Position numbers and translations under genes: made by a program
Notes under the pieces: model-generated
The model's input: the letters and a program-made list of their open reading frames with translations, nothing else
The model's database searches: none
Told to the model about the DNA's origin: nothing
Origin: Echinicola pacifica DSM 19836
GTDB lineage: Bacteria; Bacteroidota; Bacteroidia; Cytophagales; Cyclobacteriaceae
DNA length: 64,000 nt
Assembly: GCF_000373245.1 (NCBI RefSeq)
Contig: NZ_KB890750.1
Coordinates: 631,759 to 695,758 of the forward strand
Direction of reading: 5' to 3'
Part shown: positions 35,339 through 43,259 of the stretch, piece after piece
How positions within the stretch are numbered: position 1 is the first letter of the stretch
Layout of the letters: each line of letters starts with the position of its first letter

Positions 35339-37752
35339 TTGGGATTAAGACCTCGTTGACTGGCTTTTACCTTTACCATCAAACTCGTAAATATTACCAC
35401 TGAAATACTACTCAGCGGCATTAGTATCGCACAGAATACTGGACTTACCATCCCTTGAACGGCCAGACTCAGACCCACCACATTATAGAGAAAACTAAGG
35501 GCAAAACTGAGCATAATGATCCGCTTGCTGTCCTTAGCCATCCTCAGAAACGCTGGCAACTTATCTATGGCACTGGAATCTAAAATCGCGTCACTCGCCG
35601 GACTGAAGTTGGTGCTGGTCTCGCATATCGCGATCCCTACCCTGCTTTCATATAAAGCCCCCGCATCATTGAGCCCATCCCCAAGCATGAGCGTATGAGA
35701 ACCAGATTCATTCAGCTGGCGGATATATTCTAATTTGTCCTTGGGACTTTGATTAAAATTCATCTCTAGGTCCTTCCCAAAAAACTGCTCTAACATTCCC
35801 CGCTCGGATCCATGATCCCCTGATAGGATATGGACGCTCCCATCCGCCTTCACTCCGCTCACCAATTCAGCTACGCCCTGTCGGAGGTTATTCGAAAAAG
35901 TATAATAGCCTCTTACCTCCCCATTAATGCTTATATACACCCTTGAGCCCACTTCGGGATGATCAATCAAGCGCCTTGCCGACACCCAGCTGGAGGATCC
36001 CAAGCGAAAATTCTGATTATTATAGTGGGCTTCCAGACCCTTACCGGCGGTTTCTTTTGTTTCATTGAGAGCCACAGGATCTATGCTAAGCTTGCGGTCC
36101 AATCTTCTGCTTAGCGGATGAGCAGACTCCCTTACCATCGACTTGATCACTTGAAGCTCCTCCTCAGACAGCTCACTACCTACGTAAAGGACCTCACTTT
36201 CCTGAGGATCCGTGAGGGTACCTGTCTTATCAAATATATAGGCGTCTATGCCTGCCAGGTCCTCTATCACCTGGCCATTTTTGAGGTAAAATCTATTCGC
36301 ACCGAACACCCTAAGCGTATTCCCCAAAGTAAAGGGAGCTGATAATGCCAAGGCACAAGGACATGCCACAATCAACACACTGGTAAATACCTGAATCGCT
36401 ACAGAAATATCATAGGACCACCAATAGATCAGGGATATGGAGGCGATCAGAAGAATGGCAAAGGTAAACCAGCCACTAATCTGATTGGTGAGATTGATCT
36501 TTTGCTCCTTGGTACTTTCTGCAAAACTGCTGTCATTCCACAAATCTGTCAGATAGCCCTGAGAAGGCTCTTTCTCTACTTTCAGCTGGATGACCGCTCC
36601 CGTCTGCCGACCTCCTGCATAGATGGTTTCTCCACATTTTACTCGTACAGGCTCTTCCTCCCCTGTCACAAAACTATAATCTATCCAGGCTTCCCCTTCC
36701 AGCAATATCGCATCAGCAGGAATTAATTCAGCGTTTTTCACTACAATCAAATCCCCAACTTTAATCTTAGGCAGAGAAATAACCTCTTCATTCCCCTGAG
36801 CGCTGATGCGAACCACCGACAATGGAAAATACGACTTATAATCCCTATCAAAGGATAAATTGTCAAAGGTCTTTTGTTGGTAATATTTCCCGATCAAAAG
36901 GAAAAAAACCAAGCCTCCCAGAGAATCAAAATAACCAAGCCCTCCTACTAGCAGCATATAAAAACTATAAGAAAATAAGGCCACCATCCCCAAGGCAATG
37001 GGTACATCCATATTGATTTGGAACCTCTTTATAGCGGTCCAAGCAGAAATAAAATAGTCATTTCCTGAAAAAAACAACACTGGAATGGCAAGAGCAAAAT
37101 TCAAATAGGAAAACAAATTGGAAAATGAATCTCCTAATAAGGCCGCCTCATTGAAATATTCTGGAAGACTAAAAAACATCATATTGCCAAAACAAAAGCC
37201 TGCAACGGCAATTTTGACAATTAGCGGATTGGTAACTCGCTTGGTTTTGCGATCACTCAGTGCAGATAATTTCAGGTGTGGTTCATACCCTATCTTACTT
37301 AATAGCTGCACGACCTCTTTTAAGGATATTGTGCTTGGTGAAAATTTAATTTTGCATTCTTTTTTGACAAAATTCACCCTTGAGGAACGGATCCCGGACT
37401 GCAATGAAGATAAATGCTCCAGCAGCCAGATACAACTCACACAGTGTATAGCTGGTACCTCAAATACCACATGCATCTCCTCTTCATTTTGGAAGCTGAC
37501 CAACTTCTGAATGACCTCTGGTTCCTCCAGATAATCGAATTTAGCATTGGAATCGTGCTGATCGGATTTCCTGGTGCCGGGCTGATTTGCATATTCATAG
37601 TAACTCATAAGGTCATTATCCTGCAATACCTCATAGACTAACTTACATCCGGTACAACAGAAATGCTTTTGGTCATGAAGTAAAAAATCTGTTGCACATG
37701 ATTCACCACAATGAAAACACAATGCAATACTCTTTTCCTTAATTTTGGTCAT
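35323..37752 (-). CDS. ccoI: Copper-translocating P-type ATPase CcoI/FixI
   Basis: 809 residues. The N-terminus has the FixI-type metal-binding domain (CFHCGESC, FCCTGCKLVYEVL) and a heavy-metal-associated domain with HCVSC. Then come membrane helices, the CPC ion site (ACPCALALSAPF), the phosphorylation motif FDKTGTLTD and the hinge GDGLNDAGAL. It moves copper across the inner membrane for the cbb3 oxidase. It is the first gene of the run ccoI-S-NO-Q-P-G-H-tauE, all on the minus strand with overlaps or short gaps. Confidence 0.96.
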   Translation of the reverse strand: MTKIKEKSIALCFHCGESCATDFLLHDQKHFCCTGCKLVYEVLQDNDLMSYYEYANQPGTRKSDQHDSNAKFDYLEEPEVIQKLVSFQNEEEMHVVFEVPAIHCVSCIWLLEHLSSLQSGIRSSRVNFVKKECKIKFSPSTISLKEVVQLLSKIGYEPHLKLSALSDRKTKRVTNPLIVKIAVAGFCFGNMMFFSLPEYFNEAALLGDSFSNLFSYLNFALAIPVLFFSGNDYFISAWTAIKRFQINMDVPIALGMVALFSYSFYMLLVGGLGYFDSLGGLVFFLLIGKYYQQKTFDNLSFDRDYKSYFPLSVVRISAQGNEEVISLPKIKVGDLIVVKNAELIPADAILLEGEAWIDYSFVTGEEEPVRVKCGETIYAGGRQTGAVIQLKVEKEPSQGYLTDLWNDSSFAESTKEQKINLTNQISGWFTFAILLIASISLIYWWSYDISVAIQVFTSVLIVACPCALALSAPFTLGNTLRVFGANRFYLKNGQVIEDLAGIDAYIFDKTGTLTDPQESEVLYVGSELSEEELQVIKSMVRESAHPLSRRLDRKLSIDPVALNETKETAGKGLEAHYNNQNFRLGSSSWVSARRLIDHPEVGSRVYISINGEVRGYYTFSNNLRQGVAELVSGVKADGSVHILSGDHGSERGMLEQFFGKDLEMNFNQSPKDKLEYIRQLNESGSHTLMLGDGLNDAGALYESRVGIAICETSTNFSPASDAILDSSAIDKLPAFLRMAKDSKRIIMLSFALSFLYNVVGLSLAVQGMVSPVFCAILMPLSSISVVIFTSLMVKVKASQRGLNPNWLWK

Positions 37753-37829
37753 ACTTAGAATATTATATTCTTAATATAAATAAAAATAAACATATTTATA
37801 AACCAAATACACTTATTAACAATAATTTC

Positions 37830-38453
37830 TTATCCTAAATAAAATGATAGCCGCTTTCCCCATATGCCTTGATTATCGAAATGCATCATCATTTTGAGCA
37901 AATCATCCTGGTAGGATTTGGAGGTTAATAGCAACTTAAAATCATGTTTGATGGCATAAGACCAAAATTCTCCGATTTTTGAAAAGTTCAATTTTATAAA
38001 ACTGGTTTCTTTCGCATACTCCTGAATGGATTTTACCAAGGCTTGCTCATCCGCTAACCTGTACTTTGGAAGGGAGCGTGGAGAGATAATCGTCACACTG
38101 CTATTCGACAGCTGCTCCTTCATCTCTTCCATAAAATGATGAATAATCAAAGCAGAATTCTCCGAGCCATCATAATGAATCAATATCTTATCGAAATTAA
38201 TCACCTGATCGTACCAAATAATTGGGACCTGGTTTTTAGCTTCACTCAGCGGCAGAAAATTCTTTTTATTTTTTAACCAAGAAATGATATGCGGAAGATT
38301 CATTAAAATCATTTTGAGATCCACCTCATATCGACTGATGTCCATCAGCCTAAAAAAATCCTCTATGGTCACATCCATGGGTAATTTACCCTTGTAGATA
38401 GGGATACAGCGCCCTTGAGAAAGGTTATCCAATAAAAGTAAAGTGTTTTTCAT
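37830..38453 (-). CDS. Universal-stress-protein-like protein, divergent
   Basis: 207 residues, no signal peptide or membrane helix. A stretch with the layout of a UspA domain (FDKILIHYDGSENSALIIHH) and alternating strands and helices suggest a Usp-type fold, but the ATP-binding G-2x-G-9x-G-S/T motif is not visible. Similar proteins occur next to Crp/Fnr and cbb3 genes in Bacteroidota. It ends 77 bp before ccoI on the same strand with no terminator between, so ccoI may be read through from its promoter. An FNR-type box and a TAnnTTTG element lie upstream. Confidence 0.6.
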   Translation of the reverse strand: MKNTLLLLDNLSQGRCIPIYKGKLPMDVTIEDFFRLMDISRYEVDLKMILMNLPHIISWLKNKKNFLPLSEAKNQVPIIWYDQVINFDKILIHYDGSENSALIIHHFMEEMKEQLSNSSVTIISPRSLPKYRLADEQALVKSIQEYAKETSFIKLNFSKIGEFWSYAIKHDFKLLLTSKSYQDDLLKMMMHFDNQGIWGKRLSFYLG

Positions 38454-38475
38454 GGGTTAGTTGGTGTATATAGGA

Positions 38476-38483
38476 CAAATATA
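38476..38483 (-). promoter_or_regulatory. Bacteroidota -7 promoter element for the stress-like gene (and possibly cco)
   Basis: TATATTTG on the minus strand matches TAnnTTTG, 22 bp before the ATG. The FNR-type box at 38528-38541 would then be centred near -65 from the predicted start site, a position used by CRP/FNR-type activators. Confidence 0.5.
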
Positions 38484-38527
38484 CTTTTACCCATAGAGAC
38501 TACTCATGACAAGGGTAACTTCAAAAC

Positions 38528-38541
38528 ATGACAATAATCAT
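38528..38541. promoter_or_regulatory. FNR-type box upstream of the stress-like gene
   Basis: ATGACAATAATCAT has the TGA-N6-TCA core that Crp/Fnr dimers bind. The reverse complement, ATGATTATTGTCAT, differs by one base from the box at 39778-39791 in front of the Crp/Fnr gene. Confidence 0.6.
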
Positions 38542-39005
38542 TTGTTTTTTGTATTTCATTGCTTAAAAAAATAGTCAATTTTCAAACGTTTGATTTATTC
38601 ATCTTCTATTCAAGTCTTTACCCTCCCACTACCCAATCAGTATAGTCTTCCAAAAACTCATCACCCTAAACTCTTAAGCAAAGTCGGCTATTTTAAACCT
38701 TAATATTGATTGTCAGAAAGTGAGGAATTATTAAAAAAATATATAGTCATTTTCCGATTTATCATCAGATCGAAGAGCTATTAAGCTAAAGGTATTGGAG
38801 TAATAAATAATGGGGCAAAAAAGTAGCTCTCTTAGGTCTGGAAAATAGCTCTAACAAATAAAGCTATTTTCCTCTCCACCAATCCAAACTGATTGACCAG
38901 GGATGGGAAGCTTGAAGTACATAAGACCCAACTCAACTGTTAAATAGTGTAGATACTATCTAGCTTAAAATTGTTTTTGGACAAATGGATCCAGATGGAT
39001 TTACC
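38542..39005. other. Intergenic region between stress-like gene and Crp/Fnr gene
   Basis: About 460 bp, AT-rich, with no open frame of interest and no clear hairpin terminator for the Crp/Fnr gene. Nothing else recognised. Confidence 0.5.
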
Positions 39006-39719
39006 TTAAGAGTGATTATAAAAATCCGATAAACGCGCCAAACCATTGCGGTCAAGCACTTTGATTTTCTTTCCTTCAAAGGCTATCATTTGATCTTTTT
39101 TCAATTCTGAAAGTAGTCGGATGACAGTTTCGGTGGCCGTGCCTACGAGACCGGCGATCTCTTCCCTGGTCAGTACAATATCAATGGTGGAATCTACCCC
39201 TCCCTCAATGCCATAGGAATCGCAAAGTTTGATAAGGGTAAAAGCCAATCGTTCACGGATGGTCTTTTGAGTCGCATCAGTCAGCTGGGCTTCCATCAAG
39301 CCTAAGGATTGACATACGGATTTGGTAAGACGCTGATGGAAAGTATTGTCTTTGGACATGATTTCCAAAAACGTCTCTTTGGGAATGAAGCAAATTTTAG
39401 CATCCTCTACGATGGTGGCGGTGGAAGAATAAACCTCCTCGCCCAATAAGGATGTATAACCTAAAAAGTCCCCTTTTTGGGCTAAGCGAATAATTTGTTC
39501 TTTCCCATTGGAAGCGGTCTTGAACACCTTCACTATCCCTGAACTTATGCAGAAAACCCCCAAAGGCTTTGTTCCCTCATAAAAAAGGATTTGACCCTTC
39601 TTATGGGAAATTAAATTTTTATTTTCTGTCAAGCTACACAGATGTTCATCTGCCAAACCAGAAAACAAGGAAAATTTCCTACTTAAACAAAGTTCACAGG
39701 GGGTGTTTTTTTCCTTCAT
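39006..39719 (-). CDS. Crp/Fnr-family transcriptional regulator with N-terminal cysteine cluster
   Basis: 237 residues. An N-terminal segment with Cys8, Cys11 and Cys28 precedes the cyclic-nucleotide-binding-type beta-roll (GQILFYEGTKPLGVFCISSG), which also has Cys110. The dimer helix follows, then the HTH_Crp domain (LTREEIAGLVGTATETVIRL) whose recognition helix keeps the Glu and Arg that read the G of TGA half-sites. The cysteine layout recalls FNR, which holds an oxygen-sensitive 4Fe-4S cluster, but the spacing differs and cluster binding is unproven. Next to the cbb3 locus it is the likely oxygen or redox regulator; a box matching its class lies upstream of its own gene. Confidence 0.9.
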   Translation of the reverse strand: MKEKNTPCELCLSRKFSLFSGLADEHLCSLTENKNLISHKKGQILFYEGTKPLGVFCISSGIVKVFKTASNGKEQIIRLAQKGDFLGYTSLLGEEVYSSTATIVEDAKICFIPKETFLEIMSKDNTFHQRLTKSVCQSLGLMEAQLTDATQKTIRERLAFTLIKLCDSYGIEGGVDSTIDIVLTREEIAGLVGTATETVIRLLSELKKDQMIAFEGKKIKVLDRNGLARLSDFYNHS

Positions 39720-39742
39720 GATTATTAATTTTATGAGTGATT

Positions 39743-39755
39743 GTTACAAAGTAAC
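39743..39755. promoter_or_regulatory. 13-bp perfect inverted repeat in the Crp/Fnr gene leader
   Basis: GTTACAAAGTAAC is a perfect inverted repeat with 5-bp arms. It overlaps a near-consensus -7 element (TTACTTTG on the minus strand), so it may be an operator or chance. The ATG is 24 bp downstream. Confidence 0.3.
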
Positions 39756-39777
39756 TGATTAAACCACCAACAAAAAG

Positions 39778-39791
39778 ATGATTTTTGTCAT
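39778..39791. promoter_or_regulatory. FNR-type box upstream of the Crp/Fnr gene
   Basis: ATGATTTTTGTCAT has the TGA-N6-TCA core of Crp/Fnr operators and lies about 65 bp upstream of the regulator's start codon, suggesting autoregulation. It would be centred near -43 relative to a start site predicted from the near-consensus -7 element TTACTTTG (39754-39747). Confidence 0.6.
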
Positions 39792-40130
39792 ACTTTATAA
39801 AATAAAAGGAAAATCATCCACGATATCCCCTCACCGATCCCTCTCAAATGATTATTAAACTTATAAAAAATGAATGAATTCTAATTCGTCAAACTTGCAT
39901 TCAGCAATTTACCAGAAACCAGCTTAGCACTGGTCTGATTTACCTATCGAATATACCATTAAATACTCACTAATCTGGGATAACTGGGCAGTTTATTAAG
40001 GGCTCACCCTTTATAAACCTGTTTTCCTTTAGGGATTGATACCGAATAAGTCCTTTCAAACCTACCAACGTATTCCAATCCATCACCTATGAAAATTAAG
40101 GCCGAATAAGAATTCACCGTTTCTGCGCAT
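39792..40130. other. Intergenic region upstream of the Crp/Fnr gene
   Basis: About 340 bp of AT-rich DNA between the FNR-type box and the terminator of the M48 peptidase gene. No gene or repeat recognised. Confidence 0.5.
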
Positions 40131-40163
40131 AAAAAAAGGCTGAAGAAATAAATCCTCAGCCTT
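40131..40163 (-). terminator. Rho-independent terminator of the M48 peptidase gene
   Basis: An 8-bp stem (AAGGCTGA / TCAGCCTT) with a 12-nt loop is followed on the minus strand by seven T residues. It lies about 115 bp past the stop codon. Confidence 0.75.
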
Positions 40164-40277
40164 AAACTTATGTCAATTCTTGGTAAAAAAATCTATAGTT
40201 ATTTGAATCAAATTTTAATTCGATACTTATAATGATCCCCTTATAAACTCCCGGATAAATGGAATTAGGGTGAAAGC

Positions 40278-41075
40278 CTATTGCTTCTCGTAATATTTCA
40301 ATGCATCAGGCATTTGTTTTTGAAGATCTTCCATTCTACGTCCAGGACCTGGGTGAGTGGAAAGGAATTCTGGAGGAGTTTCACCACCGCTATTAGATTC
40401 CATTCTTTGCCAGAATTCCGGTGCTTCCCTAGGGTCATAACCGGCCATAGCCATAAAAATCAAGCCTAGCTGATCCGCTTCAAGCTCCTGGTCTCTGGAG
40501 AATTTCAGCATTCCGATCTGGCTTCCCATGCCCACGGCCTGCATAAATAGGTTTTGGGTAAGCGTAGGATTTTGTCCCATTGCTCCTTGCAAACCACCAA
40601 GCAGGCCATTGGCCACCATTCCTTGAGACATCCGTTCTCTGGAGTGACTGGCGATAGCATGAGCCACCTCATGGCCCATCACCACAGCGATACCTGCATC
40701 ATCCTGACATATAGGCAAAATACCTGTATAAAAGGCTACTTTGCCGCCCGGCATACACCATGCGTTTACCTGGTCATCCTGAATTAGATTGAACTCCCAC
40801 TGAAAGCCGTCCAGCAAATTCCCGTAATTATTGGCATTTAAATAAGTCTCCACAGCAGCGGCAATCCTCTTGCCCACCCGAACGACACTTTCACCATCGG
40901 CGGTGTTCGTTACGATTTTACTTTCGGTTTTCACCTCATTATATTGCTGAAAAGCCATGGGTAAAACTTCTGAATTGTCCACTAAGCTCAGCTGCTTCCT
41001 ACCGCTGAGTGGCACCGTGGCGCAACCATAAACGATTAATCCGGTAAGTAAAAGTAAAGTTATCCTCTTAAACAT
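40278..41075 (-). CDS. M48-family metallopeptidase lipoprotein
   Basis: 265 residues. A signal peptide with lipobox (LIVYGC, Cys18) indicates an envelope lipoprotein. The zinc site HEVAH is near residue 135 (VVMGHEVAHAIASHSRERMS) and the third ligand lies in the region FSRDQELEADQLG. This is the BepA/LoiP-type M48 family, periplasmic proteases involved in outer-membrane protein quality control. Transcribed alone with its own terminator. Confidence 0.93.
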   Translation of the reverse strand: MFKRITLLLLTGLIVYGCATVPLSGRKQLSLVDNSEVLPMAFQQYNEVKTESKIVTNTADGESVVRVGKRIAAAVETYLNANNYGNLLDGFQWEFNLIQDDQVNAWCMPGGKVAFYTGILPICQDDAGIAVVMGHEVAHAIASHSRERMSQGMVANGLLGGLQGAMGQNPTLTQNLFMQAVGMGSQIGMLKFSRDQELEADQLGLIFMAMAGYDPREAPEFWQRMESNSGGETPPEFLSTHPGPGRRMEDLQKQMPDALKYYEKQ

Positions 41076-41256
41076 GCTATTAATGATTGTAAGTTAGATC
41101 CGTGTATAAAAACATTATAAGCCTAAATAACCAAAAAGAATGCCAGAGCTAATCTTTAACACTTCCCAAATGGATATTTTTAAGCCTGCAAATCTAATGG
41201 AATTTAAAGGATAAATACTATTGTCCTACAATTTCATACCCTTCGACCCCAAAATA

Positions 41257-42000
41257 TCAACCCTTATTACGGACATAGATATGCTTATGCTTGCCTCTGG
41301 AGTTTTCCCTTTGCTCTATTTCAAATTGAGGAATGGAGCCAATCATTGGAGTAAGCTTATTAAACCCGAAGTTTCTAGGGTCAAAATTAGGTTGTTTCTT
41401 CTGAAGTAGATTTCCGACATCACCAAGGAATGCCCATCCATCCTCATCCTCACAATCGGAAATGGTATTGGAGATCAAGCGGATCACCTTGGCGGTGATA
41501 TTGTCCACCTTGGCCGATTTATTTTGTCCTGGCGTAGCTGACTTTCCACCTTCTGGCTTTTGCTCTTTATGAAGGACTTCTAAGTAGATAAACTTATCGC
41601 AGGCTGCAATAAAGGGAGCAGGCGTCTTTTTTTCGCCAATTCCGATTACCTTCATACTAGCCTCTCTCAGTCGTGTCGCCAATTTGGTAAAATCACTATC
41701 ACTGGACACCAGGCAGAATCCATCCACCTTTCCGGAATATAAAATATCCATCGCATCAATGATCATCGCGGAATCCGTGGCGTTCTTGCCAGTGGTATAG
41801 CTGTACTGCTGCATCGGAGTGACGGCATTTTCTAATAATACGGCCTTCCATTTCCCCAGCTGCGGTTGGGTCCAGTCCCCATAGATTCTTTTCACTGTGG
41901 GATTGCCATATTTGGCAATCTCCTCCATCATTTCTTTTACATAATGGGAGGGTATATTATCGGCATCTATTAATACTGCCAGCTTCAATTCAGTTTCCAT
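41257..42000 (-). CDS. NYN-domain (PIN-like) protein with C-terminal OST-HTH/LOTUS domain
   Basis: About 247 residues from ATG 42000 (METELKLAVLIDADNIP); the open frame extends to 42063 but homology begins here. The NYN domain (about 5 to 150) has the acidic active-site motifs LIDADNIP, DAMDILYSG and LVSSDSDFTKLATRLRE. The C-terminal part (about 175 to 247, ISDCEDEDGWAFLGDVGNLL) is an OST-HTH/LOTUS domain, which in other proteins binds RNA. Likely a ribonuclease or RNA-binding factor; target unknown. No partner gene is adjacent. Confidence 0.88.
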   Translation of the reverse strand: METELKLAVLIDADNIPSHYVKEMMEEIAKYGNPTVKRIYGDWTQPQLGKWKAVLLENAVTPMQQYSYTTGKNATDSAMIIDAMDILYSGKVDGFCLVSSDSDFTKLATRLREASMKVIGIGEKKTPAPFIAACDKFIYLEVLHKEQKPEGGKSATPGQNKSAKVDNITAKVIRLISNTISDCEDEDGWAFLGDVGNLLQKKQPNFDPRNFGFNKLTPMIGSIPQFEIEQRENSRGKHKHIYVRNKG

Positions 42001-42320
42001 GTATTTATTTTTTCTCTTCTTATTATATTCTTTTCTAGCGACCATAGGTCTGCAAGCCTTCATTCATCGATTTATCCTAGTTTCCTAACCTATATATAGT
42101 GACAGCCAACGGAAAAAAGTAGGATCCATCATTATTTTCCAGCCATTAATTCTTACCACTATTATCATCAGGACAGGCTCTTTTATTATATTAGAATTCG
42201 AAAAGCAAGCCCTAGTGTCTCATCAAGGTAATATATTTAGGGTAAAATAAGAACATAAAACATTTCTCCTATCCCCTATTCTTAAAGACCTAAAGGGACA
42301 AAATGCCTCGCTATTGACCT
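42001..42320. other. Divergent intergenic region between NYN gene and GluQ-type gene
   Basis: About 320 bp with no gene. It must hold divergent promoters; no exact TAnnTTTG element was found. Confidence 0.4.
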
Positions 42321-43217
42321 ATGAATCCATTTTCTCCCGATATTACCCTCACGCGAATTGCTCCAACACCCAGTGGTTTTTTGCATATAGGAAATATCCT
42401 ATCCTTTGTAATCACCCATTCTATAGCCCAAAAGCATCAGGCCAAAATCATGCTAAGAATTGATGATCTCGATCAGGGAAGGCTCAGGGAAGAATATTTG
42501 GACGACATCTTTGACTGCCTGGACTTCTTAGAAATCCCTGTGGACCTGGGACCAAAAAACAAAACAGAATTCCGGCAAGAATACTCCCAAATCCATCGAT
42601 TTCCATTATATGCGGAGGCCATCAATCAGCTCAAAGCAAATGACTTACTTTATGCATGCGATTGCTCCAGAAAAAAGATCAATGCCCAATCAAATAAGGG
42701 AAGCTATCCCCAAATATGCAGAACTAAATCGCTACCTCTTGAGGCGGAAAATGTAAATTGGAGACTAAAGACCGATAATACTGCAGAAATACAAATAATA
42801 GAAGAGAATCAACCTTTCAAGTCTATTCTGCCCGCCCAAATTACTGACTTTGTTATCCGCAAAAAGGATAAGTCTCCCTCTTATCAGCTGGCCTCCCTGG
42901 TGGACGATATCCATTTTGGTACCAATATCATAATAAGAGGTAAGGATCTGTATGACTCCACACTGGCGCAACTGTATCTTAGTGAACTGATTCCTGCAAA
43001 CAGTTTTCACTCGACTAATTTCCATCATCATGATTTGGTAAAAGCCCCCTCTGGCAGGAAGCTCTCTAAAAGTGAAGGGGCTAGTTCTATAAAAACGATG
43101 AGAGAATCCGGTCAGACAAAGCAAGCCATCTACAGACAACTAGGTCAGTATATGGGCTTTCAAGACCCTATTGGAAATTTGACAGAGTTCATTCAAGCTT
43201 ATCATTCAAAAAAATAA
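42321..43217 (+). CDS. gluQ: Glutamyl-tRNA synthetase-like protein, probable glutamyl-Q tRNA(Asp) synthetase
   Basis: 298 residues: the catalytic half of class I GluRS without the anticodon-binding domain. The HIGH motif is PTPSGFLHIGN and the KMSKS motif is KLSKSEGAS. A zinc site (YACDCSRKKI ... YPQICR) fits GluQ-RS, which attaches glutamate to queuosine at position 34 of tRNA-Asp. Length matches GluQ-RS (about 290 to 310). Sequence divergence in Bacteroidota leaves some doubt whether the substrate is the same. It converges on an S10 peptidase gene with a shared terminator. Confidence 0.82.
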   Translation: MNPFSPDITLTRIAPTPSGFLHIGNILSFVITHSIAQKHQAKIMLRIDDLDQGRLREEYLDDIFDCLDFLEIPVDLGPKNKTEFRQEYSQIHRFPLYAEAINQLKANDLLYACDCSRKKINAQSNKGSYPQICRTKSLPLEAENVNWRLKTDNTAEIQIIEENQPFKSILPAQITDFVIRKKDKSPSYQLASLVDDIHFGTNIIIRGKDLYDSTLAQLYLSELIPANSFHSTNFHHHDLVKAPSGRKLSKSEGASSIKTMRESGQTKQAIYRQLGQYMGFQDPIGNLTEFIQAYHSKK

Positions 43218-43250
43218 GTCCTAAACCGGTTGAAACCCCGGTTTAGGACT
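43217..43250. terminator. Bidirectional terminator between the GluQ-type and S10 peptidase genes
   Basis: A 13-bp perfect stem (AGTCCTAAACCGG / CCGGTTTAGGACT, 43217-43229 with 43238-43250) lies between the two converging stop codons. On the minus strand an A/T-rich tract follows; T-tracts are weak on the plus side. Confidence 0.75.
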
Positions 43251-43259
43251 ATTAATATA

